DNA of 64,000 nt. Source: Deltaproteobacteria bacterium. Its GTDB lineage: Bacteria; Desulfobacterota; Dissulfuribacteria; Dissulfuribacterales; QOAL01. The notes under the pieces are model-generated. The model worked only from the letters and a program-made list of their open reading frames with translations, was not told the DNA's origin and did not search any database. Numbering within the stretch: position 1 is the stretch's first letter; each line of letters opens with the position of its first letter. Of the stretch, positions 18,273 to 27,084 are shown in pieces. The stretch is from contig JALSNW010000023.1 in the NCBI GenBank assembly GCA_026986785.1, forward strand, positions 1 to 64,000, read 5' to 3'. Position numbers and translations under genes: made by a program.

Positions 18273-19550
18273 ATGGGAAAGGGAGAAACCTTTGCAAAGA
18301 CCGTGCTTTCCAACGGTATCAGGGTGCTTACCGAAAAGGTCTCTGGCAGTCGTGCTGTCTCTATAGGTGTCTGGGTATCTGCTGGATCACGTGATGAGCC
18401 CTATGAGTTGTCAGGTATATCTCACTTTATTGAACACATGATCTTCAAGGGTACTGAAAACCGTACTGCCTTGGATATTGCCAAGACCTTTGATCGTCTT
18501 GGAGGATTTTCCAATGCATTTACCTCAAAAGAGACCACCTGTTTCCACGCCAAGGTGCTGGATGCACATCTGGATGTCATCATGGACCTACTTTCTGATA
18601 TCTTTTTGCATTCTGTCTTCGACCCCCTGGAGGTGGAGCGCGAGCGCCAGGTTATCCTCCAGGAGATCAACATGATGGAGGATTCTCCAGATGAATTGGT
18701 GCATGAACTATTCAATATGAATTTTTGGAAGGGGAATCCTGTGGAAAGATCTATCCTGGGAAGCCCTGAAACTGTCTTAAGGATCTCTTCCTCTACTCTA
18801 AAAACCCATATGAAGGAGTTTTATACAGGTAAAAAGGTCCTGGTGTCTGCCTCTGGAAACATAGATCATGATGATCTTTGTAAAAGGGTGGAAGAGCTCT
18901 TTTCTTGCCTGGGTAATGGCAACAACCTTCCTGAGAGGACAGCACCAAGGCCCAATTTCGATATCTTTTTCCGTAACAAGGACCTGGAGCAGACCCACAT
19001 CTTAGTAGGCCTTCCAGGGCCTTCTTCTTCGGATCCGGACAGGTACAAGATACTGCTGATGAATGTCATCCTAGGTGGCTCTATGAGTTCCAGGCTCTTT
19101 CAGGAGGTCAGGGAGAAGAGAGGCCTTGCCTATGCTGTCTATTCTTTTGTCTCAAGCCTTCACGACTCTGGCCTTCTTGGGATTTACGCAGGTGTGGCAC
19201 CTGAAAATACATACAAGGTGGTCTCCATTATCCAGAAAGAGATGGAAAAGATGGCTACAGACAATGTGGATGAGGTAGAGATCCAGGCTGCAAAGGATAA
19301 TATCAAAGGAGGCCTTCTCCTTTCATCCGAGAACACGGATGCCAGGATGTCCAGGATAGCAAGGAACGAGATAGATCTTGGCCAATATATTTCCTATGAA
19401 GAGGTGGTAGAAGAGATAGATGCTGTTACGGCAAAGGATATAAAGGAGTGTGCAGCCAGGCTCTTGAAAGATGGGTGTGCAGCCGCATTCGTTGGTCCTT
19501 GTGACGAAAGCGAGATGGAACGATGCCGGAAGAAGTTGACGGGCGCTTGA
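18273..19550 (+). CDS. M16 family zinc peptidase (YmxG/processing-peptidase-like)
   Basis: 425 residues. The inverted zinc motif [10 protein letters not shown] (HxxEH) is at about residues 51-60, with the downstream Glu in the usual spacing ([12 protein letters not shown] region). The C-terminal inactive half ([25 protein letters not shown]) is the M16 substrate-binding signature. Single-chain M16 proteases next to pnp are common (YmxG/PepR). The physiological substrate is unknown. An AAGGAGG ribosome site precedes the ATG, and it overlaps dut by 28 bp. Confidence 0.93.
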   Translation: MGKGETFAKTVLSNGIRVLTEKVSGSRAVSIGVWVSAGSRDEPYELSGISHFIEHMIFKGTENRTALDIAKTFDRLGGFSNAFTSKETTCFHAKVLDAHLDVIMDLLSDIFLHSVFDPLEVERERQVILQEINMMEDSPDELVHELFNMNFWKGNPVERSILGSPETVLRISSSTLKTHMKEFYTGKKVLVSASGNIDHDDLCKRVEELFSCLGNGNNLPERTAPRPNFDIFFRNKDLEQTHILVGLPGPSSSDPDRYKILLMNVILGGSMSSRLFQEVREKRGLAYAVYSFVSSLHDSGLLGIYAGVAPENTYKVVSIIQKEMEKMATDNVDEVEIQAAKDNIKGGLLLSSENTDARMSRIARNEIDLGQYISYEEVVEEIDAVTAKDIKECAARLLKDGCAAAFVGPCDESEMERCRKKLTGA

Positions 19551-19987
19551 GGATATCTGTTATAAGGTTGCCTCACTTTGAGGGTCTGCCCCTACCTGAA
19601 TATATAACACCTGGGGCTGTCGGGGTGGATCTTTTTGCTGCTATTCATGATCAACTCCATCTACTGCCTGGAGATATCGTCCTCGTGCCAACAGGTCTCT
19701 GTGTGGCCATCCCTGAAGGATACGAACTCCAGATTAGGCCAAGAAGCGGACTTGCAGTCAAGCATGGTATTACAGTGGTAAACGCCCCTGGCACTATAGA
19801 TTCAGATTACAGGGGAGAGATAAAGGTGGGGCTCATCAACTTGGGCAAAGGTGAATTTGTAATAGAAAGGGGTATGAGGATAGCCCAGGCCATCTTGGCC
19901 CGGGTCTTCAGGATCGAGTGGCAATCTTGCCAAAGCCTTCCAGAGAGCAGCCGTGGAGATGGAGGCTTTGGGCATACAGGCCTGTGA
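19523..19987 (+). CDS. dut: Deoxyuridine 5'-triphosphate nucleotidohydrolase
   Basis: 154 residues, typical for a trimeric dUTPase. All five motifs are seen: [52 protein letters not shown], and the C-terminal P-loop-like [12 protein letters not shown]. The enzyme converts dUTP to dUMP, keeping uracil out of DNA. The start at 19523 lies inside the M16 gene. It is the last gene of the plus-strand series and is convergent with napH, 24 bp away. Confidence 0.96.
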   Translation: MPEEVDGRLRISVIRLPHFEGLPLPEYITPGAVGVDLFAAIHDQLHLLPGDIVLVPTGLCVAIPEGYELQIRPRSGLAVKHGITVVNAPGTIDSDYRGEIKVGLINLGKGEFVIERGMRIAQAILARVFRIEWQSCQSLPESSRGDGGFGHTGL

Positions 19988-20011
19988 TTTGATGGATCTT
20001 CTCCCTATTTC

Positions 20012-20881
20012 CTATGTATTGGGATGGGGCGTCGTCTGGTTTGTCTGGCCTCCAGGATATTCTGGCAATGAGATATCCCTCCATTTGAACATAAGGGCAG
20101 ACACCTTGCAGCTATCCACGCATTTCCCGCAGTTCCAGCAATAGGCAGAAAAACACTCCTGCTTTATTGGGTCGAGGCCTAATGGACACACCTTCTTGCA
20201 CGTACCGCATTCTATGCATTTCCCCATGTCTGTAGAGATTGCAAGTCTGCGTTTTGCCCCTATGATGCCTAACAATGCCCCAAGTGGGCAAAGATAACGG
20301 CAAAAAAAACGCTGTGATACAAGATGTAATAAGACTACGGCTATGACAATCAGGCCCTCTATGGCAACCGTGTGAAAGAGGGTGATCATCATGATCTCAC
20401 GGCCCACGAGACCTGGAGGCGAGAGAAACACAAATATTGGTGTCCCTATGACAAGGGTGAGTATTATCTCACCAAGGAGGGCATACCATAGAGTCTTTTT
20501 GGGCAGCGGACTGTGCTGCCTCCTGAACCTCTTTCTTGTGAAGAGCCCAAGACATCTATCCAGGATATCTGAAAGAAAACTTATGGGGCAGATCCAGCTA
20601 CAATAGACCCTGCCCAGCAAGGAGGCCAGAAGAACAGGCCAAGCCATGCCAATGAGTAGGGGGCCATATAGCTTTTTCGAGGTCAGGATGCTCTCCATGC
20701 CTTCAAGGGGAGAGACAAACCAAAGATGCCCAATACTAAGACTCTGAAACCATCCCTGAATAAAGCTGATATGCAGATACTTATTCAGGATTGGCACAAG
20801 GAGGAGGAGGCAAAATGCCATAGTGAGGCTCAAGAGCCTGAGGCGATTATAGTAGGTTGCTCTGCTGGATTCTTTCGACAT
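20012..20881 (-). CDS. napH: NapH-type membrane ferredoxin, quinol dehydrogenase component
   Basis: 289 residues with four to five membrane segments. Two paired-Cys motifs of the NapH/NosR type are seen (VYCSWICPISF and FFCRYLCPLGA), plus a C-terminal cytoplasmic pair of 4Fe-4S motifs (CIECGTCKKVCPLG and CWNCGKCVDSCK). NapH with NapG passes quinol electrons toward the periplasmic nitrate reductase. It is the last gene of the minus-strand nap series, 9 bp after napG. No terminator with a clear U-run was seen in the 24 bp to dut. Confidence 0.92.
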   Translation of the reverse strand: MSKESSRATYYNRLRLLSLTMAFCLLLLVPILNKYLHISFIQGWFQSLSIGHLWFVSPLEGMESILTSKKLYGPLLIGMAWPVLLASLLGRVYCSWICPISFLSDILDRCLGLFTRKRFRRQHSPLPKKTLWYALLGEIILTLVIGTPIFVFLSPPGLVGREIMMITLFHTVAIEGLIVIAVVLLHLVSQRFFCRYLCPLGALLGIIGAKRRLAISTDMGKCIECGTCKKVCPLGLDPIKQECFSAYCWNCGKCVDSCKVSALMFKWRDISLPEYPGGQTNQTTPHPNT

Positions 20882-20890
20882 TTGGGCTGT

Positions 20891-21571
20891 TTACCATCTT
20901 ACAGGTTTGAATGCATAGATTGGTTCTATGTTGATGGCCTTTTCTCCATCTTTTCTGGTGATAGGACATCCATGGGTGCAGATACCACAGCCTGTGCAAT
21001 ATTCCTCGATTACGACAGGGCGGAGTTGATCCAGTTTTATGGCCTTTTCCTTGAATGGACATACGTTGTAACAGGTCCTGCATAGGGCCAGTTCCTGATT
21101 CCATGTTACACAGGCGTGCTTATCGATAACGGCCAGTCCCATCCTGGTCTCGGCCTGCGGTATTCTTGAAAGTGTGCCAGTAGGGCATACCTCTACGCAT
21201 TTCATGCAGAGATAGCATGGTATTTTTTTTACATCTATAAGGGGGGTGCCGGCAAAGACGCCTTTTCTTATGTCAAGCGGCACTATGGCTTGATAGGGAC
21301 ATACCTCTACACAGCGTCCACATCGTATGCACCTTGCAGGAAAGATCTCTTCGGGTACTGCCCCAGGGGGACGAAGTATATTGGTATGCACTGGAGAGCT
21401 GATCCAGGACTTTGCAGGAGAGGGCTTTGGGGCAAGCCAGCAGGTAGCGATTGTTCCCAATGAAGCAGCGGCAAGCCTCAAGACCTGCCTTCTATTGAAT
21501 TGTCTCTTTTCCAAGGGACCTTGCTGGGACGTATCTGCCTGATTCGATTTTTTCGACTTCATCTTCCGCAT
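20891..21571 (-). CDS. napG: NapG-type periplasmic ferredoxin (four 4Fe-4S)
   Basis: 226 residues. A twin-arginine-like signal (FNRRQVLRLAAASLGTIA) lies at about residues 25-42, so export folded by Tat is likely. Four Cys groups follow: CIRCGRCVEVCP, CYLCMKCVEVCP, CRTCYNVCP with an upstream partner Cys, and CTGCGICTHGCP. The gene overlaps napD by 80 bp in a different frame, unusually long. A TTG at 21514 would cut the overlap to 23 bp but leaves almost no n-region before the RR motif. Confidence 0.92.
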   Translation of the reverse strand: MRKMKSKKSNQADTSQQGPLEKRQFNRRQVLRLAAASLGTIATCWLAPKPSPAKSWISSPVHTNILRPPGAVPEEIFPARCIRCGRCVEVCPYQAIVPLDIRKGVFAGTPLIDVKKIPCYLCMKCVEVCPTGTLSRIPQAETRMGLAVIDKHACVTWNQELALCRTCYNVCPFKEKAIKLDQLRPVVIEEYCTGCGICTHGCPITRKDGEKAINIEPIYAFKPVRW

Positions 21572-21788
21572 TGAAATAGGTGAGTCCTACGGTTAGAACA
21601 TGTTGCTGGGCCATTATGGTTCTAACCATTTCTTCCATCTGTTCGGATGTCTCGCTTTCAAGGACTACGACTACGTTTCCTTTTTCATCAGAGCCGTGTA
21701 TCTCCAGGCCCTCTATCCTACGTAATGAAGCCAGGGCGGACTCAATAGAGTCAGGGTGTACATTTACTACGAAACCGCCGATGGGCAT
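21492..21788 (-). CDS. napD: NapD, chaperone for nitrate reductase maturation
   Basis: 98 residues beginning MPIGGFVVNVHPDSIESALASLRRIEGLEIHG, the ferredoxin-like NapD pattern in which the N-terminal strand binds the NapA twin-arginine signal. GNVVVVLE and the helix after it also fit. NapD stays in the cytoplasm and holds NapA until its molybdenum cofactor is inserted. An AGGAGGACA ribosome site precedes the ATG. It follows an unidentified exported protein rather than napA directly. Confidence 0.9.
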   Translation of the reverse strand: MPIGGFVVNVHPDSIESALASLRRIEGLEIHGSDEKGNVVVVLESETSEQMEEMVRTIMAQQHVLTVGLTYFNAEDEVEKIESGRYVPARSLGKETIQ

Positions 21789-21800
21789 GGGTTGTCCTCC

Positions 21801-22490
21801 TCATGGTCTTTGGATCTTCTTGTTCCCTGATATCCGTTTTTCAAGATAGGATGTGGACCTAATATGTGTGTTGCCGAATGGGGATAGAATACCCTGGAGC
21901 ACATCTGCCGTTAAGAGGCCGTCCAGACTTTCCTCGTCTTCGAAACAGACCATAGAGCCATGCACAGGTTGACTCAGGGCGCTTATGGCCTGTTTCTTTA
22001 GCTTATGCATGAAACCATGATTGCATTTTTCATCACCCATGATTATTGCAGAGCACCTTGCTACATATGCCCTAATTCTGCCCTGGAAACATTCTATGCC
22101 TGCATTCTTACAAAACTTTACCATCTCTGGACCTGGCAGCTGTGACAATTCTACATATCTTGCCTGTAGATCAATCCTCCGTAGCAGTTCTAACCATTCG
22201 TGTTCAGCATATTTACCCCCAATTTTTCTTGCCATCTCGAGAACAGCCCTTGTGCCCCTGAGGTATGGAAAACCCGAGATACGATAGAGCTGTTTACACC
22301 TCGTCTTGTTCTTGTCAATCAGCCTGTCCATGATTAGCCAGGTACTAGCGCAGGTCTTGGCCTTGGTATGGCCAAATGAAAATGGCGAACTGTTGCCAGA
22401 TGAATCAGTATCTGGCTGCGCCTTTACTATAGATAGGCTGGAGACAAGGAGAAACCCTAACAATAAAATGATATGGATGGTTCTTTTCAT
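21801..22490 (-). CDS. Unidentified exported protein between napA and napD
   Basis: 229 residues from the ATG at 22490; an upstream in-frame ATG at 22529 would add 13 residues before the signal. The N-terminus is a classical signal peptide (MKRTIHIILLLGFLLVSS, cleavage probably after IVKAQ). The mature part is basic, has several Cys (KTCAS, TRCKQL, KFCKNAGIECFQG, YVARCSAIIMGDEKCNHG) but no CxxCH, and has no family I recognise. It lies 68 bp after napA and 12 bp before napD, so it is almost surely made with the nitrate reductase. The Cys pattern could mean disulfides or metal binding; I do not assign a function. Confidence 0.75.
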   Translation of the reverse strand: MKRTIHIILLLGFLLVSSLSIVKAQPDTDSSGNSSPFSFGHTKAKTCASTWLIMDRLIDKNKTRCKQLYRISGFPYLRGTRAVLEMARKIGGKYAEHEWLELLRRIDLQARYVELSQLPGPEMVKFCKNAGIECFQGRIRAYVARCSAIIMGDEKCNHGFMHKLKKQAISALSQPVHGSMVCFEDEESLDGLLTADVLQGILSPFGNTHIRSTSYLEKRISGNKKIQRP

Positions 22491-22558
22491 TGCTGCTCTT
22501 GGCACCAGGGCCATCAGATGGTCAAACATGGTATCACTGGCCCTGGTAATCCCTTTTC

Positions 22559-24964
22559 TTATGACAATTCAACGATAAATGGCCTCAATGGTTTTGGCCC
22601 AGACACCTTCTTTATGCGACAGGCGCAGATTTTGAATTCTGGTTCTTTGGAACCTGGATCAAATGCGTCTTTGGTAACCCTATTGATCATGCGTTCCTCT
22701 TTCATGTCGTGCCAGTAGACAAAAACCATGCCTTCACACGGGCCTACGTATACCTTGGCAGGAAGGATATTTTTGCCCCTTCTGGAAGATACTTCCACCA
22801 TATCTCCAGGTCTTATACCTAGTTTCTCTGCATCCTTTGGATTGATCTCGACAAAGGCATAGGGGTTGGCCCTTATGAGTTCGGGTATCCTGCCTGTCAT
22901 GCTGCTGGTATGCCAATGGTCGATGACTCGGCCTGTGGATAGATAAAAGGGATATTCGGAATCAGGCATTTCTTCCGGACCCTTTTGTGGCCTGAGCCAG
23001 ACCCAGAGTTTTTTATCAGGATGGGCAGGTCCATAGAACTGAAACGGCATTTCATTGGTGGCATGTTCATCGGCCAACGGATCTATACCCCTTACAAATT
23101 TTATATCAGTTCCCCCTTTCAGAGCGAATTCCTTGGTAGGAGCGGGCCATTGGACCCCGTCTGGCAGTTGCTCCAGAACCTCGTATGTTGCCCCCCTGAG
23201 GTCATTGTCTCTACCCTTGGTGAGTTTTTGGGTGTACTCGTCCCAGATGGCCTTTGGGAGTTCATAGTCTGGTTCCTTGTTCAGGAAAGGCTCTACACAT
23301 TTTTTTATAACAGGGTCATTGAGTTGCTTGGAGAGCTTGAGGGCCCATTGCCTGACTATCCATACCTCAGGCATCGCATCTCCAGGGGCATCGATGGCCT
23401 TTCTCGTGAGTTGGGAACGCCTTTCGGTGCAACCATATACGCCAGTCTTTTCAAAGATGAACGCAGTGGGCAGGATCAGGTTTGCAAGCTCTGTCGTCCT
23501 GGTGGGGAAGATATCTGTCACCACCATGAAAACATCCTGTCTTGCCATCCCCTTGCGATATTTATCACAATTTGGAAGGCTCTGTGCAGGGCTTGTACAG
23601 TTGATCCAGATCGCCTTGATCTTCCCCTGATTCACTGCCTCGAACATGGCTATCGTATGATAGCCTGGTTTGGAAGGAATTCTACCCTGGGGGATGCCCC
23701 AGAGCCTTTCTACCTCGTGGCGCAGCCTGTTTTTCTTTACCAACCTGTGTGCAGGCAGTATGTGACACAACCCCCCACCTTCTCGTACTCCACCACAGGC
23801 ATTTGGCTGACCAGTGAGGGAAAAGCTGTCTGCCCCAGGTCTGCAGAGCTGACCTGTGAGGATGTGGAGGTTATGAATGAGATTGTTGGCCCAGACCCCT
23901 CGTTTTCTCTGGTTTATCCCCATGGTCCACAGACTCATGGTGCCTTCGGATGTGGCAAACCAGCGGGCTGCTGTCCTGATCTTGTCGGCTGTGATATTGC
24001 CTTTGCATATCTGGGCGGCCTTTTCAGGGGTATAGGCAGAGAGAAATTTCTTGTATTCTTCAAAAGAGACCTGTTTCTTGTCTTTGCCTTTTCTGAAAAC
24101 AGAGTAATTTTTCAAAAAATCTTCATTATAGAGCTTTTCATCGATAATCACATAGGCCATTGCATTTAAGAGGGCCAGATCAGTACCTGGTTCAAACACC
24201 AAGTCCAGATCTGCTATCCTGGAGGTGGGGGAGATACGTGGATCGGCATTAATGACCTTGACTGTGTCCCTATGGTCCATCTTTCTCCTCATGATTCTTC
24301 TGAAGAGGACGGGATGGGCCTCTGCAGTATTGCTCCCGATGATGAAAAAGCAATTGGCCCTTTCAAAATTGGCATAGCTTCCTATTGGTTCGTCTGCGCC
24401 AAAGGAAGTGATATAGCCTCCTACAGCGCTTGCCATACACAGTCTGGGATTACCCTCAACATTGTTGGTCTTTAGTCCTCCTCTCATAACCTTTTGAAAT
24501 ATATAGGTCTCTTCTGTGAGGGCCTGGCCAGAACCATAGTAGGCAACGGCATCGTTCCCATGTTTTTTTATGGCCTTGGCGAATTCCTTTGCTGCAATAT
24601 CGAGGGCCTCATCCCACGATATCTCCTTGAAGGGCTGGTCTTTTCTCTTGCGGTACAAGGGTTTTTTCAGACGATCCGGGTGGTTGTTTCCCATAAGCTT
24701 GTAGAAAAGCATACCCTTCATGCAAAGATAGCCAAAATTTGTCCTGGACTTGGATATGCCTCTGAGGGCAACCGCACGCCCATTCTTTACTCCAAGCTCC
24801 AGACGGCACCCAGATCCGCAAAGACGGCAAGTGCCTGGATGCCAACTGTCTGCATCTGATGCTTGTGCTACTCCTTCCAGGCTTATGGGCAGATTCATGC
24901 CAATATATGATGCTGCTGTCAAAGCAGCAGTTCTCTTTAGGAAATCTCTTCTTGAAAGGCCCAT
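22559..24964 (-). CDS. napA: Periplasmic nitrate reductase catalytic subunit NapA
   Basis: 801 residues, near the size of the monomeric Desulfovibrio enzyme. A twin-arginine signal (SRRDFLKRTAAL) begins the protein. Four Cys bind the 4Fe-4S cluster (C46, C49, C53, C81), and Cys176 in NPRLCMASAV is the expected molybdenum ligand (canonical NxRxCMASAV). The GTD/LALLNAMAYVIIDE and STGRVIDHWHTSSMTGR segments are typical of the bis-MGD family. It reduces nitrate to nitrite in the periplasm. No napB is nearby; napM directly upstream probably replaces it. Confidence 0.95.
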   Translation of the reverse strand: MGLSRRDFLKRTAALTAASYIGMNLPISLEGVAQASDADSWHPGTCRLCGSGCRLELGVKNGRAVALRGISKSRTNFGYLCMKGMLFYKLMGNNHPDRLKKPLYRKRKDQPFKEISWDEALDIAAKEFAKAIKKHGNDAVAYYGSGQALTEETYIFQKVMRGGLKTNNVEGNPRLCMASAVGGYITSFGADEPIGSYANFERANCFFIIGSNTAEAHPVLFRRIMRRKMDHRDTVKVINADPRISPTSRIADLDLVFEPGTDLALLNAMAYVIIDEKLYNEDFLKNYSVFRKGKDKKQVSFEEYKKFLSAYTPEKAAQICKGNITADKIRTAARWFATSEGTMSLWTMGINQRKRGVWANNLIHNLHILTGQLCRPGADSFSLTGQPNACGGVREGGGLCHILPAHRLVKKNRLRHEVERLWGIPQGRIPSKPGYHTIAMFEAVNQGKIKAIWINCTSPAQSLPNCDKYRKGMARQDVFMVVTDIFPTRTTELANLILPTAFIFEKTGVYGCTERRSQLTRKAIDAPGDAMPEVWIVRQWALKLSKQLNDPVIKKCVEPFLNKEPDYELPKAIWDEYTQKLTKGRDNDLRGATYEVLEQLPDGVQWPAPTKEFALKGGTDIKFVRGIDPLADEHATNEMPFQFYGPAHPDKKLWVWLRPQKGPEEMPDSEYPFYLSTGRVIDHWHTSSMTGRIPELIRANPYAFVEINPKDAEKLGIRPGDMVEVSSRRGKNILPAKVYVGPCEGMVFVYWHDMKEERMINRVTKDAFDPGSKEPEFKICACRIKKVSGPKPLRPFIVELS

Positions 24965-24979
24965 ATTTACCTCCCTGTT

Positions 24980-25357
24980 TTACTTATGAACGAAAAAGTT
25001 ATGTGCTGGATGACAAGCCCAACACCTCTTGTCCTTGGGGCGCTTCAGGTATTGTTTGTTGTGGCAGGCTGCACAGTGGGTCTCGTCAGGTTCTGTACGT
25101 AGATTTTCATAGGTTCCGTGGCACTGAAAGCACTTGACATTGGCTATGCCATGTACGGAGTTGTACCACTCCTTGTAGATTTCCGGTGTAGCCTCCTTGT
25201 GGCACTGGGAACAAGGGGTCAACTTTTCTTGCTGGCTGAGTTTTGGGTGAGATGCCTGCCCTGCAGAAGCATATGCGGCATGTGGAAATATGATGGACAG
25301 AAATATGAAGAAAAGGGTTAAGGGCTGTATAATGTCTTTTTTCAGCTCTATAGTCAC
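24980..25357 (-). CDS. napM: NapM-like tetrahaem cytochrome c
   Basis: 125 residues from the GTG at 25357, with AGGAGG 6 bp upstream. A signal peptide (LTLFFIFLSIIFPHAAYASA) is followed by four CxxCH haem sites (CSQCH, CFQCH, CAACH, CWACH). NapM is the small multihaem cytochrome of the napCMADGH operon type known from Desulfovibrio and Campylobacterota relatives. It is thought to carry electrons to NapA where NapB is missing. It lies 15 bp before napA and behind a terminator-like hairpin. Confidence 0.88.
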   Translation of the reverse strand: MTIELKKDIIQPLTLFFIFLSIIFPHAAYASAGQASHPKLSQQEKLTPCSQCHKEATPEIYKEWYNSVHGIANVKCFQCHGTYENLRTEPDETHCAACHNKQYLKRPKDKRCWACHPAHNFFVHK

Positions 25358-25374
25358 AATCTACCTCCTTGACT

Positions 25375-25400
25375 GAAAAAGGCCGGTTGTAAGCCGGCCT
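25375..25400 (-). terminator. Rho-independent terminator after the barrel gene
   Basis: Read on the minus strand, AGGCCGG (25400-25394) and CCGGCCT (25386-25380) form a 7-bp GC-rich stem around CTTACAA, followed by TTTTTC. It sits 8 bp after the outer-membrane barrel stop and just before the napM ribosome site. Full termination would separate napMADGH from the octahaem gene, so partial read-through or a second promoter is expected. Confidence 0.8.
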
Positions 25401-25407
25401 GGATCTG

Positions 25408-26883
25408 TTAGAACCTGAGAATCCCTTCTACGTAGAAGAAATTCATGTCTTCATCTTTGGGGAAATTGTATTCGATGACATCGTCGCCAAATATATGGCT
25501 GTAGTATAGATTCAACCCGAGTGACGCCCCCTGGTACTTGTAGATGTCCTTGATGAAGAAGGATATATCCCACATTGTGCCGAGAGAATCGTCACCATGA
25601 CCTATATGGGCAGTTTTTGCGCCATAGCCGAACTGGTCTGGCCTGGTCATACCAGAGCCTTGGTACCAGGCATCATCTTCTTCCGTGAGCCACAGTCTTG
25701 TGACATCCGTCCTCACAACTACCTTGGGACAAGGTTTGAAGATGAGCTGGCCAAAGGCATAAGTCGTATTCATGAGGTTATAGAATGGGGTCATTGCATA
25801 GACCCTCAGGGTGGGAATCATCATGAAGAATGTATCGTGATCTCCATCATTGGGATCGTCGTCACCTGATCCCTGAAACCAACCACCCCTTATCCATGGC
25901 TGCCACATGACATCTGAGAACTTGTATCCACCTTCTACTGCCACGGCATAGGCATTGTGATCAAGTCTTTTCCCGGCCTTTACACTGGAATACGTACCTG
26001 TCTGGTAGTCACCCCATACCAGGAAATCGAAGGAGCCAGGACCGACCTTGGGGGTATTGTAAAGTAGATGGCCACCAAAATTGTTGATCTCATCTTCGTC
26101 ACCTATCCCATCCTTGTAGAGCCCACGGTGATCATTGTAATAATAGTAAAATAGTTGAGCGTCCAACCCCTTGATGACATTGTCCTTCATTGTTGCAGCT
26201 ACGGTTATCATGTCGATATCATTGGAGCTGTAACCATTTACATGGGTGTCGTCCCTTTTGAGGTAGAATCCACCAGGCGTGGGATGCATGGCAGATACTG
26301 TCAGGTTCCAGGATGGATCATTGTAACTGGCCTGGATACCATCATAGGCCCTTCCTACCCTGGACCAATCAAATGGTCCGATCAGTCTCTGAGATATCCG
26401 CTTCTTTCTCAGCCATGCCAGGGTCTTGTTCTTTGGAAGGGTATTGGGTTCAAGTCCTGATTTATAGAGAAAACGGCCCAGCCTGAGGCTCAATTGTTCA
26501 AAGCCAGGCATCCTGCCACGTATCCAGCCCTGGGATATACAGGCATAACCTACGTTTCTGCTGCCATTGTTCTGGGCATAATAGAGTGCACCTGTGCCAT
26601 ACATGGCATCGTCGGGCATGTTGATAAGCTGGGTCCACTGAAATTGGGCATAGGCATCCATAAGCTTTGTATTGAAACCAAAACCAAGACGCATCTTACT
26701 GGACATGAAGGTATAACCATCGTCTTTCCCAGGTGCACCATTGTCAAAGGTGTCCCAAGTCTCAGAGCGAAACTGTTCAAGAAAATTGACCTTTATATTG
26801 TTATTGATTCGATAGGCAAAAGATGCGGCACTGGTAGCCCAAAATGCCGCAGCAATGAAAACAGCAACAAAGACTCGCTTCAT
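25408..26883 (-). CDS. Outer-membrane beta-barrel protein (alginate-export/porin-like)
   Basis: 491 residues with a signal peptide (MKRVFVAVFIAAAFWATSAAS), alternating aromatic/polar strands throughout, and a terminal Phe (FFYVEGILRF), the usual outer-membrane barrel ending. The opening INNNIKVNFLEQFRSETWDTFDN and later strands resemble the alginate-export/AlgE-like porin family found in many anaerobes. Its position between the octahaem gene and napM suggests a channel for nitrate, nitrite or a metal needed by this respiration. That is inference from position only. Confidence 0.75.
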   Translation of the reverse strand: MKRVFVAVFIAAAFWATSAASFAYRINNNIKVNFLEQFRSETWDTFDNGAPGKDDGYTFMSSKMRLGFGFNTKLMDAYAQFQWTQLINMPDDAMYGTGALYYAQNNGSRNVGYACISQGWIRGRMPGFEQLSLRLGRFLYKSGLEPNTLPKNKTLAWLRKKRISQRLIGPFDWSRVGRAYDGIQASYNDPSWNLTVSAMHPTPGGFYLKRDDTHVNGYSSNDIDMITVAATMKDNVIKGLDAQLFYYYYNDHRGLYKDGIGDEDEINNFGGHLLYNTPKVGPGSFDFLVWGDYQTGTYSSVKAGKRLDHNAYAVAVEGGYKFSDVMWQPWIRGGWFQGSGDDDPNDGDHDTFFMMIPTLRVYAMTPFYNLMNTTYAFGQLIFKPCPKVVVRTDVTRLWLTEEDDAWYQGSGMTRPDQFGYGAKTAHIGHGDDSLGTMWDISFFIKDIYKYQGASLGLNLYYSHIFGDDVIEYNFPKDEDMNFFYVEGILRF

Positions 26884-26923
26884 GATCTTATCCCTCCTTG
26901 TTAAGATGTCAGAAACCAGTAAA

Positions 26924-27008
26924 CCCGGATTATGTATCTCAAATGCCTGAAAAAAGTAATTCCTTTAAATCAACATCCTATGCAAATTTGTCAGATGCAT
27001 AATCCGGG
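26924..27008 (-). repeat. Long inverted repeat between octahaem and barrel genes
   Basis: The arms CCCGGATTATGTATCT (26924-26939) and AGATGCATAATCCGGG (26993-27008) pair in 15 of 16 positions (the odd pair can be G-U on one strand), with 53 nt between them. It lies in the 201-bp gap that also contains two shorter hairpins. There is no U-run, so it is more likely an mRNA-processing or stability element than a terminator. Confidence 0.65.
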
Positions 27009-27012
27009 GTAG

Positions 27013-27073
27013 AGGGCTGCAGTCTTTCAACCCCGCAGCCCTGACACTTCTGGGACGAGTTTGATTCGTCCCA
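27013..27073 (-). repeat. Two tandem hairpins after the octahaem cytochrome gene
   Basis: TGGGACGA/TCGTCCCA (27051-27058 with 27066-27073) is an 8-bp stem with a 7-nt loop, 11 bp after the octahaem stop. AGGGCTGC/GCAGCCCT (about 27013-27020 with 27035-27042) is a second 8-bp stem. Neither is followed by a T-run on the minus strand. They could block 3' exonucleases and so give the octahaem message a different half-life from the genes after it. Confidence 0.6.
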
Positions 27074-27084
27074 GCCCTTTCCCA

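Noticed and set aside
22985-24169. 394-codon open frame on the plus strand
   Set aside because: It lies wholly opposite napA, whose motifs and length are certain. The translation is Cys/Phe-rich with no domain, as expected of an antisense shadow.
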